DNA of 40,958 bases, taken from the NCBI RefSeq assembly GCF_001597745.1, contig NZ_LUHJ01000029.1, positions 49,289 to 90,246 on the forward strand. Reading direction: 5' to 3'. The notes beneath the pieces are model-generated. The model had not been told where the DNA came from. It searched no databases and saw nothing but the letters and a program-made list of their open reading frames with translations. The position numbers and the translations under genes were made by a program. Positions 7,981 to 15,008 of this stretch are shown here, piece by piece (positions within the stretch are counted from its first letter, which is position 1; each line of letters begins with the position of its first letter). The DNA is from Anabaena sp. 4-3 (GTDB lineage: Bacteria > Cyanobacteriota > Cyanobacteriia > Cyanobacteriales > Nostocaceae).

Positions 7981-9438
7981 ATGGCAAATCGCTCGTCGCG
8001 CAAGCTAACGCCAAACTCTTCTGGCGATAATCAGCCTACTGTTGGTGTTGTTAAGGGTGTTTCTTCTCGGCCTGCATCCCCAGAAAAAAAAGGGAGTAAG
8101 CTGTCTTCAATTATAGCGATCGCCATTTTACTCACTGGTGCTGGGTTAGTTCTCTCTTTTAGTTGGGTGGGTGTGATGTTAATTTTCAACCCCCAAGAGG
8201 TGGTTTGGCTCAATAGTTTTTTACCAGAGTGGGCGAAAATTGACCTAAATCACAGCGAACACCCGCAAACTCTCCAGCAAATTCGGGATAGTTTGACTAA
8301 TCAACAGCAAATCATCGGCGAAATTATAGCTTTAGATGATGAAAAAAATTCTTTTTTACTCCCTGTGTTGCGTCAACGTCCTAACTGTCAATCTGATTGT
8401 CAAGAAGTTGTAGAACTCAGGGTCTATCATTTAGAAGATTTATCCTACAAAGCCCAGCCTGAAAAATTCTATCGTTTAACTGAGCAACTACCGATAACTG
8501 GACTAGAAGAATCTTTTGTGCTTGCTCCCCTAGCTGATAGTACATCAGAAAATCAAGAATTTACTGACCTGTTACCTTTGACTGAAATACAACGCTATGA
8601 AGGTAAAACCCCTGGTAAGGGTGTTTGGTTTTATTTACAGGGTAAGCGTCAACAAGGAACTCATGCGATCGCCTACGGTTATATTGTCTACTACAATCCA
8701 GACCGGGCTAACCTACAACAAATGCTATCTTGGACGAGTCCTAACGGTCAATTACCCAAATGGCAGCAGGTAACTGGTGGTGGTGAGCAAGAGTTAATCG
8801 TTGATCAAACTGTAGGTTTAGAACCACAGTTACAGGTGTATCAAGTCAAAACTGTGAAGTTATACCTCAAACCCCTGCAACTAGAACAAATTACCCTCAA
8901 AACATCAGCCATCAAAGATTATGCTTATCAAAATGCTCTGATAATTGCCCGCAGTGGTTTGTGGACACCTGCTTATGAATGGTTACAATTTATCAAAAAA
9001 CAGCGCAAAGGTGTTTTACCAGCCACAGCACAAGCACAACTTGATTTGATTCGGTTACACGCTCAACTCAGTAAAACCCAAGCTGATAAAACTTGGGCAA
9101 GTCCAGGTCAACAAGTGCTAGCAGATTTAATTGATGGACGTTGGCAAAAAGCTTTACAGGTGTTTGAAGCTTCACCCCAAAACGCTCAAGAAATTGCTAA
9201 CCTGTTAAAAGCTGACAAAGGTCGGCTTTGGAATCGTGTAGTAGCTGCACTCAAAGTTAACCCCTATAGACCAGAAGTTCAAGCTTGGGGTGCGCTGATT
9301 TTAGCAGTTCAACAGGGAGAAGACCGCGCTAATTCTTGGTTACAAGAGCAACGTAGCATCCAAAGAGCAACGATTACTAATATTCAAGATTTATTTAAAC
9401 AACTCAACCCCAGAGTCACCGCGAGTCAAACGGAATAG
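7981..9438 (+). CDS. Conserved cyanobacterial membrane-anchored protein of unknown function
   Basis: 485 residues. A basic, Ser/Pro-rich N-terminus (1-40) is followed by one hydrophobic segment (about residues 44-70, IIAIAILLTGAGLVLSFSWV), giving a single-pass anchor. The middle (about 90-300) is beta-rich and contains a Cys pair (CQSDCQ, about residue 136-141). The C-terminal part from residue 310 looks helical and repeat-like (YAYQNALIIARSGLWTPAYE, then QVLADLIDGRWQKALQVFEA), resembling TPR-type helices. No enzyme motif was recognised. ATG start chosen because the basic N-terminus plus anchor begins there. Function unknown; a periplasmic or lumenal scaffold role is only a guess. Confidence 0.7.
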   Translation: MANRSSRKLTPNSSGDNQPTVGVVKGVSSRPASPEKKGSKLSSIIAIAILLTGAGLVLSFSWVGVMLIFNPQEVVWLNSFLPEWAKIDLNHSEHPQTLQQIRDSLTNQQQIIGEIIALDDEKNSFLLPVLRQRPNCQSDCQEVVELRVYHLEDLSYKAQPEKFYRLTEQLPITGLEESFVLAPLADSTSENQEFTDLLPLTEIQRYEGKTPGKGVWFYLQGKRQQGTHAIAYGYIVYYNPDRANLQQMLSWTSPNGQLPKWQQVTGGGEQELIVDQTVGLEPQLQVYQVKTVKLYLKPLQLEQITLKTSAIKDYAYQNALIIARSGLWTPAYEWLQFIKKQRKGVLPATAQAQLDLIRLHAQLSKTQADKTWASPGQQVLADLIDGRWQKALQVFEASPQNAQEIANLLKADKGRLWNRVVAALKVNPYRPEVQAWGALILAVQQGEDRANSWLQEQRSIQRATITNIQDLFKQLNPRVTASQTE

Positions 9439-9449
9439 GGACTGGGTGT

Positions 9450-9483
9450 ATATGTAGAGACGTTGTATGCAACGTCTCTACAT
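9450..9483. terminator. Perfect hairpin downstream of the membrane-anchored protein
   Basis: ATGTAGAGACGTTG and its reverse complement CAACGTCTCTACAT flank a four-base TATG loop, giving a 14-bp stem twelve bases after the stop codon. The same GTAGAGACGTTG palindrome is known as an abundant interspersed repeat in Nostoc genomes, so it may be a repeat serving as terminator. No T tract follows. Confidence 0.6.
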
Positions 9484-9708
9484 ATCGATGTCAATAGTTG
9501 TGATTTTGCAAAATCAAAATACTTTTACCACTGATGTACATTTTGCGGAATAAGTGGTAAAATGATATACAATTTTCAGAAAATATTGATAATTTGATGT
9601 AGCGATCGCCTGAATGTTTAACCAGCATTGCCTAATGTTGCTGAGTTGAAATCAGTGCTTGACTTAATGTACAGTCGCAATCAGATAGGCGATCGCTCTA
9701 AATTTGGG

Positions 9709-9897
9709 TTATTGTTCTTCAGTAGTTGCTAAACGTTGTTCTTTCAGGTTTTGCAATTGTGCTAACAGAGAGTCTACCTCAGCTTGTAAGGTCATCAATT
9801 TGACTTGTTGAGCGTCTTGATAACAAGTCTTAGCTAGTTCGCGTACTCGGATAGTTTGGGAGTCGCGTTCAGAAACAGTAGATAATACAGTGGTCAT
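9709..9897 (-). CDS. Small conserved cyanobacterial coiled-coil protein
   Basis: The protein-like sequence begins at MTTVLSTVSERDSQTIRVRE (62 residues), so the start is placed at ATG 9897 and not at the upstream in-frame codon at 9954, whose extra 19 residues look like translated leader. The C-terminal half (VKLMTLQAEVDSLLAQLQNL) has heptad-like leucines and probably forms a short coiled coil. It stands alone, with GCGATCGC sites on its downstream side. Function unknown; seen-in-sequence support is codon pattern and a single acidic helix. Confidence 0.65.
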   Translation of the reverse strand: MTTVLSTVSERDSQTIRVRELAKTCYQDAQQVKLMTLQAEVDSLLAQLQNLKEQRLATTEEQ

Positions 9898-10144
9898 CGC
9901 TAATTTAATTCTACAACTCAACTCACACCTTTGGTAAATTTTATAATAAAGCAACTTTAAGCTTTGTTAAATGATTGTATCGTTTCAATCATTTAGTTTA
10001 ATAGGTTACGGTGTGTATCATAAGTGAAGACGATTTAATTATCTTTGTTCCAGAAAGATAAAACATTCGGTCTGCGATGATTGAGCCAAAGTTTTGACAG
10101 CCTAATAGCAGGTTGGGAATGAGACATTGAGGGAGCAGGGAAGA
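9898..10144. other. Spacer with no recognised gene
   Basis: AT-rich spacer upstream of the small coiled-coil gene. A palindromic stretch around 9970-10000 (AATGATTGTATCGTTTCAATCATT) could form a hairpin or operator. Minus-strand frames here and into the repeats downstream encode only repeat peptides and are not genes. Confidence 0.4.
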
Positions 10145-10266
10145 TGAGGAGATGAGGAGATGAGGAGATGAGGAGATGAGGAGATGGGGGAGATGATATT
10201 TTCCCAGTCCCCAGTCCCCAGTCCCCAATCCCCAATCCCCAGTCCCCAGTCCCCAATCCCCAGTCC
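10145..10266. repeat. Short tandem repeats: GATGAGGAG nonamers, then CCCCAGT/CCCCAAT heptamers
   Basis: About five GATGAGGAG units (10145-10190) are followed by about nine CCCCAGT or CCCCAAT heptamers (10204-10266). These are classic Nostoc short tandemly repeated repetitive sequences. The heptamer family recurs on the other strand at 11938-11970 and 35881-35894. Confidence 0.9.
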
Positions 10267-10329
10267 CTATAAATAAATTCCAAATTATCGGTAAAATATT
10301 TGTACAACAAGAGATAATATCTGGAGTCA

Positions 10330-10745
10330 GAAACCCCCAGCCCTAAAGGGCGGGGCTTGAAAAAGCCCGAATCTGACCAGACTAAGTTCTTAACTGAACT
10401 ACGTTAGAGGCAAGAGTTAAAGACCTACCAAGGAATCCGTAGCTAGTTCCTTGCTCTAGAACCGGACGATTAAACAGGCTTAAAGGGGTTAAACCAGTGT
10501 CGTTTGGATAGTTACCGACCTCTAACATTGTCTAAGCTAACATTACCCCGCAAGGGAGGCTCTTTGGAGCAAAACATTATGCGTACAGGGTTGTAAAGTT
10601 TGAAGCGGTAACTGTCCCGTTGAAAGTACAAAACAAAAGTACACCGAATGCAACAACCCCCGTATAATGTGACGGCGATGAAAATCGCCTGCGCCTTACC
10701 CCCATGTCTAAAGCCAGGGGCTTCCACGGCGCGAGAACTTTGGTG
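10330..10745 (-). mobile_element. Structured non-coding segment, probable IS200/IS605 remnant
   Basis: The segment is bounded at one side by a bulged hairpin CCCC-A-GCCC/GGGC-GGGG with a TAAA loop (10335-10355) next to GGGCTT/AAGCCC (10353-10368), and at the other by CCCCATG...CCAGGGGC (10700-10722). This pattern resembles ends of IS200/IS605 elements. No transposase or TnpB frame survives. The minus strand, read from 10745 to 10330, would match the 3' tail of a TnpB element with its RNA scaffold and right end, but this is inference. A further hairpin GGCGAT/ATCGCC lies at 10674-10689. It lies directly upstream of thrC and could alternatively be a 5' leader RNA for that gene. Confidence 0.4.
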
Positions 10746-10843
10746 AAAAATCTCGAAATGGGGAAATGAAGCAGCAAAACAGACTTCGTGACCCTAAAAA
10801 AGACTCAAATCCTCCGTACTATTTCAATTAAGTTTAAAATCCC

Positions 10844-11935
10844 GTGACTGTAAGCTTGTCTGTTGCTCAATCTCATCGCCAACCCTGGCCCGGACTCATT
10901 GAAGCCTATCGTGAGTATTTACCTGTCAGCGAAACTACGCCCGTTGTCACCTTATTAGAAGGTAATACTCCTTTGATTCCGGTGCCAGCGATCGCAGAAC
11001 GCATCGGTAGACAAGTCCGTGTATTTGTCAAATACGATGGTCTTAACCCCACTGGTAGCTTCAAAGACCGGGGAATGACTATGGCAATTACCAAAGCCAA
11101 GGAAGCCGGAGCGAAGGCGGTAATTTGCGCGAGTACAGGCAACACATCCGCCGCCGCCGCCGCCTATGCTCGCCGTGGCGGAATGAAGGCTTTTGTGTTG
11201 ATTCCCGATGGTTATGTGGCGGTGGGTAAGTTAGCGCAAGCCTTACTCTACGGTGCAGAAGTCTTAGCAATTAAAGGGAATTTTGACCGCGCTCTCGAAA
11301 TTGTCCGGGAAATGGCGGAACATTACCCCATCACTTTAGTAAATTCTGTCAATCCCTACCGTTTAGAAGGACAAAAAACCGGAGCGTTTGAAATTGTTGA
11401 TGCTTTGGGGAATGCTCCAGACTGGCTGTGTATCCCGGTGGGGAATGCGGGGAATATCACAGCATACTGGATGGGCTTTTGTCAATATCATCAAACAGGA
11501 AAATGCGATCGCCTACCTCAGATGATGGGATTCCAAGCCGCAGGTGCAGCCCCATTAGTCAACGGTCAACCAGTAACCCATCCTGAAACCATAGCCACAG
11601 CCATCCGCATAGGCAAACCCGCCAGTTGGGACAAAGCGATCGCTGCCCAATCAGCCAGTCAAGGACAATTTAACGCCGTCACCGACGAAGAAATTCTGGA
11701 CGCTTACCGACTGCTAGCGTCATCAGAGGGTATTTTCTGCGAACCCGCCAGTGCGGCATCCGTCGCGGGGTTGTTAAAGGTAAAAGACCAAGTACCCACA
11801 GGCGCAACAGTAGTATGTGTCCTCACAGGTAACGGTTTAAAAGACCCCGACACAGCCATTAAACACAGCCAAGCCCAATTTAAACAAGGCATCGCCGCCG
11901 AATTAGGTGATGTTGCTAAGGCGATGGGTTTTTAG
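10844..11935 (+). CDS. thrC: Threonine synthase
   Basis: 363 residues, PLP-dependent fold type II. It converts O-phosphohomoserine to threonine in the cytosol, the last step of threonine synthesis. The sequence shows the substrate segment [12 protein letters not shown] (about 37-48), the PLP-lysine motif [11 protein letters not shown] with Lys74, the [14 protein letters not shown] loop (about 98-111), a glycine-rich phosphate loop [12 protein letters not shown] and the [11 protein letters not shown] segment near residue 298. Length fits the short bacterial class. Start is GTG at 10844, which gives the expected N-terminus; no better ATG is in frame. It stands as a single gene; the region upstream is the structured element described separately. 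Confidence 0.95.
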   Translation: MTVSLSVAQSHRQPWPGLIEAYREYLPVSETTPVVTLLEGNTPLIPVPAIAERIGRQVRVFVKYDGLNPTGSFKDRGMTMAITKAKEAGAKAVICASTGNTSAAAAAYARRGGMKAFVLIPDGYVAVGKLAQALLYGAEVLAIKGNFDRALEIVREMAEHYPITLVNSVNPYRLEGQKTGAFEIVDALGNAPDWLCIPVGNAGNITAYWMGFCQYHQTGKCDRLPQMMGFQAAGAAPLVNGQPVTHPETIATAIRIGKPASWDKAIAAQSASQGQFNAVTDEEILDAYRLLASSEGIFCEPASAASVAGLLKVKDQVPTGATVVCVLTGNGLKDPDTAIKHSQAQFKQGIAAELGDVAKAMGF

Positions 11936-12053
11936 GACTGGGGACTGGGGACTGGGGACTGGGGATTGGGGACTGTGAAATAATTTCTACCTTGTCTACC
12001 TTGTCTCCCCATACTCCCCCTGCCTCCCTGCTTCCCCTGCCCCCCTGCCTTCC
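11936..12053. repeat. GGGGACT heptamer repeats and C-rich low-complexity DNA
   Basis: About five GGGGACT/GGGGATT units (11938-11975) follow the thrC stop, then CCCCTGCCTCCCTG-type low-complexity sequence to 12070. The low-complexity run reaches the 3' end of the next gene on the minus strand, where it encodes its Gly-rich tail. Confidence 0.85.
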
Positions 12054-12536
12054 TCACTCCCCACTCCCCCCCGTTCCCCCGCGTGCCTTTGCTAGACTGT
12101 CGATAGCATCACCTAAAGCGGTGGTGAGATTTTTACGGGTTTGGGTGTGGTTGTCTTGCTCGGTTTTCAAGGCGTTCAGCAAGCGATCGCGCTCTTGAAT
12201 GACTGCAATCAGCTTGGCTTTTAAATCTTCTACCGTCTTGATTTGGGCGACTTCCTGGCGAATGGTGGCGACAGTAGTAGCATTAGGCAGTGTTGAACCG
12301 TCAATACCTTTGAGTTTCTGAATTTCTGTCTTCAAGGATGCGATCGTTTGCCGAGACAAATCAGCATCAGTACGGCGTTGTTCTGCCTCAGTGTTATAGA
12401 GTTTACGCCATTTCTCCGCATTTTCCCAGGCAGCATCGCACTGTTGTTGTTTTTCCGCTAACTGCTGTTTGAGTGATTCGATTTCCGCCAACCATTGTTG
12501 TGTGATGTGCTTGCCAATTTCAATACTTTCAGCCAT
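12054..12536 (-). CDS. Coiled-coil protein of unknown function
   Basis: 160 residues, highly charged and Gln-rich. Two long helical heptad stretches are visible: about residues 12-80 (LAEIESLKQQLAEKQQQCDA and on) and 100-145 (VEDLKAKLIAVIQERDRLLN and on). No catalytic motif or membrane segment. The tail GGTGGSGE is encoded by the low-complexity spacer repeat and may have been added by repeat growth. ATG start with family-like N-terminus MAESIEIGKHITQQW. Cytoplasmic scaffold or regulator is possible, but the function is unknown. It converges with thrC. Confidence 0.65.
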   Translation of the reverse strand: MAESIEIGKHITQQWLAEIESLKQQLAEKQQQCDAAWENAEKWRKLYNTEAEQRRTDADLSRQTIASLKTEIQKLKGIDGSTLPNATTVATIRQEVAQIKTVEDLKAKLIAVIQERDRLLNALKTEQDNHTQTRKNLTTALGDAIDSLAKARGGTGGSGE

Positions 12537-12756
12537 TTTTACACCTGATGATATTACTGTTTTACTTATGTATAATTTATATCAGCAAAAATATATACAT
12601 AATTATGCTTGAGATTTAATTTATATAACCCACTAATCACCATAAAAGTGCATGATTTTCCATAACAACACTCTGCTTTTTTCAAAAAAAGTCCAGTTTC
12701 TTATATTTAGGAAGTAATTACGGACAGATTATAACCTTGACAATATGTATTTATGT

Positions 12757-12771
12757 ATACTATAGTTAGCA
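12757..12771 (+). promoter_or_regulatory. Candidate controller box upstream of the methylase gene
   Basis: ATACTATAGTTAGCA, with the perfect palindrome ACTATAGT at 12759-12766, lies 38 bases before the methylase ATG. Exactly the same 15 bases occur at 14851-14865 upstream of the controller gene. Sharing between the two units of one restriction-modification cassette suggests an operator for the XRE controller protein. Confidence 0.65.
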
Positions 12772-12809
12772 ATCTCATAATTAATTAAACTAATAAAAAC
12801 TTGCTGATC

Positions 12810-13685
12810 ATGAATAAGCCTATAAATTCACCATTCCGCTATGCCGGAGGTAAATTTTATGCTCGTAACTTAATACTGAGACATATTACGCCTCATTCAT
12901 ACTATGCTGAACCTTTTGCTGGTGGAGGTTCGATTTTCTTCGCCAAACAAAAAGTTATGAATAATTGGCTAAATGATATTGATGATCAACTCATAAATAC
13001 ATATTTAACTATTAGAGACAACCCAGAAGAGCTAATTAATTATTTAGATGGTGAACAAGCAACTAAAGAGAGACATTATTTTTATAAAAATGAATTTAAC
13101 CCCCAAAATAATCTAGAAGCAGCAGCCAGATGGTTTTATTTAAATCGAACCTCTTACTCAGGAATTATGAAGCTGCAAAACTGCTATTGGGGATATGGTG
13201 AGAAATATAGTATGCGTCCAGAAAACTGGCCTAGAAATATCCGCAGAACTTCAGAAAAACTGCAAGATGTGAAAATTACTTGCTGGGATTTTGAACAGGT
13301 GATAGAAACAGTACCCGATCATGCTTTTCTATTTATTGACCCTCCTTATTTCAATGCTGACCAAGATAAGTTTTATGCTCACTCTTTTTCAAAAGATGAT
13401 CACTACCGATTATGTAAAATACTCCAAAAGCATCAACATAGAATTTACTTTTTATTAACTTATGATAATACTCCTGAAGTTAGAGAATTGTATGAGTGGG
13501 CGGTAGAAATGCACGATAAAGAATGGAACTACACAATAAACAGGACGGATGACCAAAAAAAAGGCCAGAAAAAAGAGCATAACTTTAAAGGTGAACGTTA
13601 TAAAGGAAAAGAAGTCTTTATATTAAATTATGACTCTACTGCCAACCTTTTCCATGAGCCAAAGCAATTAGTTATAGGCTTTTAA
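12810..13685 (+). CDS. Type II DNA adenine-N6 methyltransferase (D12 class)
   Basis: 291 residues from ATG 12810; an in-frame TTG three codons upstream is less likely. It transfers a methyl group from S-adenosylmethionine to adenine in the recognition site, protecting host DNA from the partner nuclease. Visible motifs in alpha-class order: PFRYAGGK (8-15, motif X), AEPFAGGGS (33-41, SAM-binding motif I), DPPY (177-180, catalytic motif IV) and LLTYDN. The target-recognition region lies between motifs I and IV and does not let the target be read by eye; it differs from the GATC-type DpnM pattern. It converges on the endonuclease with a 4-bp overlap of stop codons (13682-13685). Confidence 0.9.
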   Translation: MNKPINSPFRYAGGKFYARNLILRHITPHSYYAEPFAGGGSIFFAKQKVMNNWLNDIDDQLINTYLTIRDNPEELINYLDGEQATKERHYFYKNEFNPQNNLEAAARWFYLNRTSYSGIMKLQNCYWGYGEKYSMRPENWPRNIRRTSEKLQDVKITCWDFEQVIETVPDHAFLFIDPPYFNADQDKFYAHSFSKDDHYRLCKILQKHQHRIYFLLTYDNTPEVRELYEWAVEMHDKEWNYTINRTDDQKKGQKKEHNFKGERYKGKEVFILNYDSTANLFHEPKQLVIGF

Positions 13686-14569
13686 ATTCTTTCTAAAAGA
13701 TTTTCAAAAAATTCACGCGCTTTATCTAGTTCTACCCAACCATTTATAGGAGAAGGAATCATATCATTTGATAATTCTTCTATATTCCCGAAATTAATAA
13801 TTGGATAGTTAGGAATAAAGCCACAATTATACTTATCTAAGCAAGCTTTTTTACCACATATCACTCCGCTAGTCGGGGAGACAGTAATATCTAAGGAACA
13901 AGCTAAATAAACTTTATTGTATACAAATTCTTGCAAAAACTCTTCATCACTGGCGACAGGCTTGAGTTTATTTATAAATTGTATTCCTTGTTCAGTAGGC
14001 TCAAATTTATACATTAAGTTGCCATCACTATCTTCCAATGTCTGATAAAAAGCATTACCTATAGATGTAGCCACTACATCAAAACTTGTGACACGATATT
14101 GGTCACTATGAGCAAGAAACATTTGCGGACTTACACCCAGCTTTTTCGCCATTACATTGACTTTTTCAGGTGTTTTAGTAGTTCGTGAACGCATACATTT
14201 AACTTTAATTAAATAATCGCCCTTTTTATGAGAGCCAGTTTTAGAAGTTTTGGCAACACTAAACATCCCTTTACCAGCCAATTTACACTCAACTGATATA
14301 ATTTTTTTTGTGCTATTGTGCATCACCATAATATCAATGTCATGATTTCCGGTTTGGGCATTAATCACAGGTTTAGTTACAGTCCAATCTTGAGCAGGTA
14401 ATATTTGTCTTAACTTAGAATACATAGAAAACTCAAATGCTTTCCCACGAATCATGGGAGCTACTTTTAAGTCAGTGACTATTTTGTATAAGTCACTGGT
14501 TGATATATTTAATGAGCGACAGTATTGACGAATTTCATTAATCCATCGTTCTTCTTCATTCCAACTCAT
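13682..14569 (-). CDS. Putative Type II restriction endonuclease, PD-(D/E)XK fold
   Basis: 295 residues. A conserved helix with Glu46 (RGKAFEFSMY) is followed by a beta strand with Asp77/Asp79 (GNHDIDIMV) and then SVECKLAGKG, with Glu94 and Lys96; this is the PD-(D/E)XK nuclease layout E...D-x14-E-x-K. No named restriction family was recognised. The role is inferred from that site plus its place between a methylase and a controller gene: its ATG is two bases after the controller stop, so the two are cotranscribed, and its 3' end overlaps the methylase. Cysteines in the C-terminal third (ICGKKACLDKYNC, about residues 236-248) may bind metal or be structural. It would cut unmethylated foreign DNA. 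Confidence 0.75.
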   Translation of the reverse strand: MSWNEEERWINEIRQYCRSLNISTSDLYKIVTDLKVAPMIRGKAFEFSMYSKLRQILPAQDWTVTKPVINAQTGNHDIDIMVMHNSTKKIISVECKLAGKGMFSVAKTSKTGSHKKGDYLIKVKCMRSRTTKTPEKVNVMAKKLGVSPQMFLAHSDQYRVTSFDVVATSIGNAFYQTLEDSDGNLMYKFEPTEQGIQFINKLKPVASDEEFLQEFVYNKVYLACSLDITVSPTSGVICGKKACLDKYNCGFIPNYPIINFGNIEELSNDMIPSPINGWVELDKAREFFENLLERI

Positions 14570-14571
14570 TG

Positions 14572-14790
14572 TTAACCAATTCCTTTTATCAAACTCTCAA
14601 TAGTAATTTCTAGAGCCTGAGCAATTTTCTCAATGTTGATGAGAGTAATGTTTTTTTCGGCTCTTTCAATCATGCCTATATATGTTCTGTGCAGTCCTGC
14701 TTTTTCAGCTAAACCTTCCTGAGAAAGACCTTGCTTTAATCTTTCATCTCTAACTCTTTGACCAAATTTTTTGAGGATTTCAGCTTTCAT
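14572..14790 (-). CDS. XRE-family controller (C) protein of the restriction-modification cassette
   Basis: 72 residues, the size of restriction-modification C proteins. A single lambda-repressor-like helix-turn-helix spans nearly all of it: FGQRVRDERLKQGLSQEGLA, then GLHRTYIGMIERAEKN and ITIESLIKGIG. C proteins bind palindromic boxes upstream of their own gene, first activating and then limiting the controller-endonuclease operon so that methylation comes first. Here two to three ACTA...TAGT-type sites lie upstream (14811-14865). The endonuclease gene follows with a two-base gap. No strong Shine-Dalgarno is seen before the ATG, compatible with the leaderless mRNAs of some C genes. Confidence 0.85.
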   Translation of the reverse strand: MKAEILKKFGQRVRDERLKQGLSQEGLAEKAGLHRTYIGMIERAEKNITLINIEKIAQALEITIESLIKGIG

Positions 14791-14810
14791 AAAGCTTTGC
14801 TAAGGACATG

Positions 14811-14865
14811 ACTAAATATAGTAATAATTTGCTGCATACTAAAGTTCTACATACTATAGTTAGCA
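14811..14865 (-). promoter_or_regulatory. Candidate controller-binding sites upstream of the controller-endonuclease operon
   Basis: ATACTATAGTTAGCA (14851-14865) is identical to the site before the methylase gene. Fifteen bases away, centre to centre, is a near-copy ACTAAAGT (14838-14845), and a further inverted repeat ACTA-AATA-TAGT lies at 14811-14822, closest to the start codon. Two adjacent operators of unequal quality are what C-protein switches use. Binding itself is inferred. Confidence 0.6.
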
Positions 14866-15008
14866 TTAAGTATCAAGCTGTTAACAATGGATACCATTAT
14901 CATGTCAAATCTAACTATGTAATTTGGTGGAAGTTGAAATTTTTCCCGTTTTATATTTTCTAAGACGTTCTGCCAATTATCATGCAATCAGTTGAGTCAT
15001 ACTAATAT

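Noticed and set aside
10145-10266. Tandem repeats considered as a CRISPR array
   Set aside because: Units are 7 or 9 bases with no spacers, and no cas genes are in the window. The same holds for the TAATGAC and CAAAATT arrays.
9998-10310. Minus-strand frames across the heptamer and nonamer repeats
   Set aside because: They encode only LGTGDWG and PHLLISS repeats created by the tandem DNA.
10512-10777. Two minus-strand frames (71 and 66 codons) upstream of thrC
   Set aside because: Both lie within the hairpin-bounded element and are in different frames over the same DNA; the segment EAPGFRHG looks at most like the tail of a TnpB gene, not a working gene.
11992-12198. 68-codon plus-strand frame after thrC
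   Set aside because: It begins in C-rich low-complexity DNA and runs antisense into the coiled-coil gene; no protein-like features.
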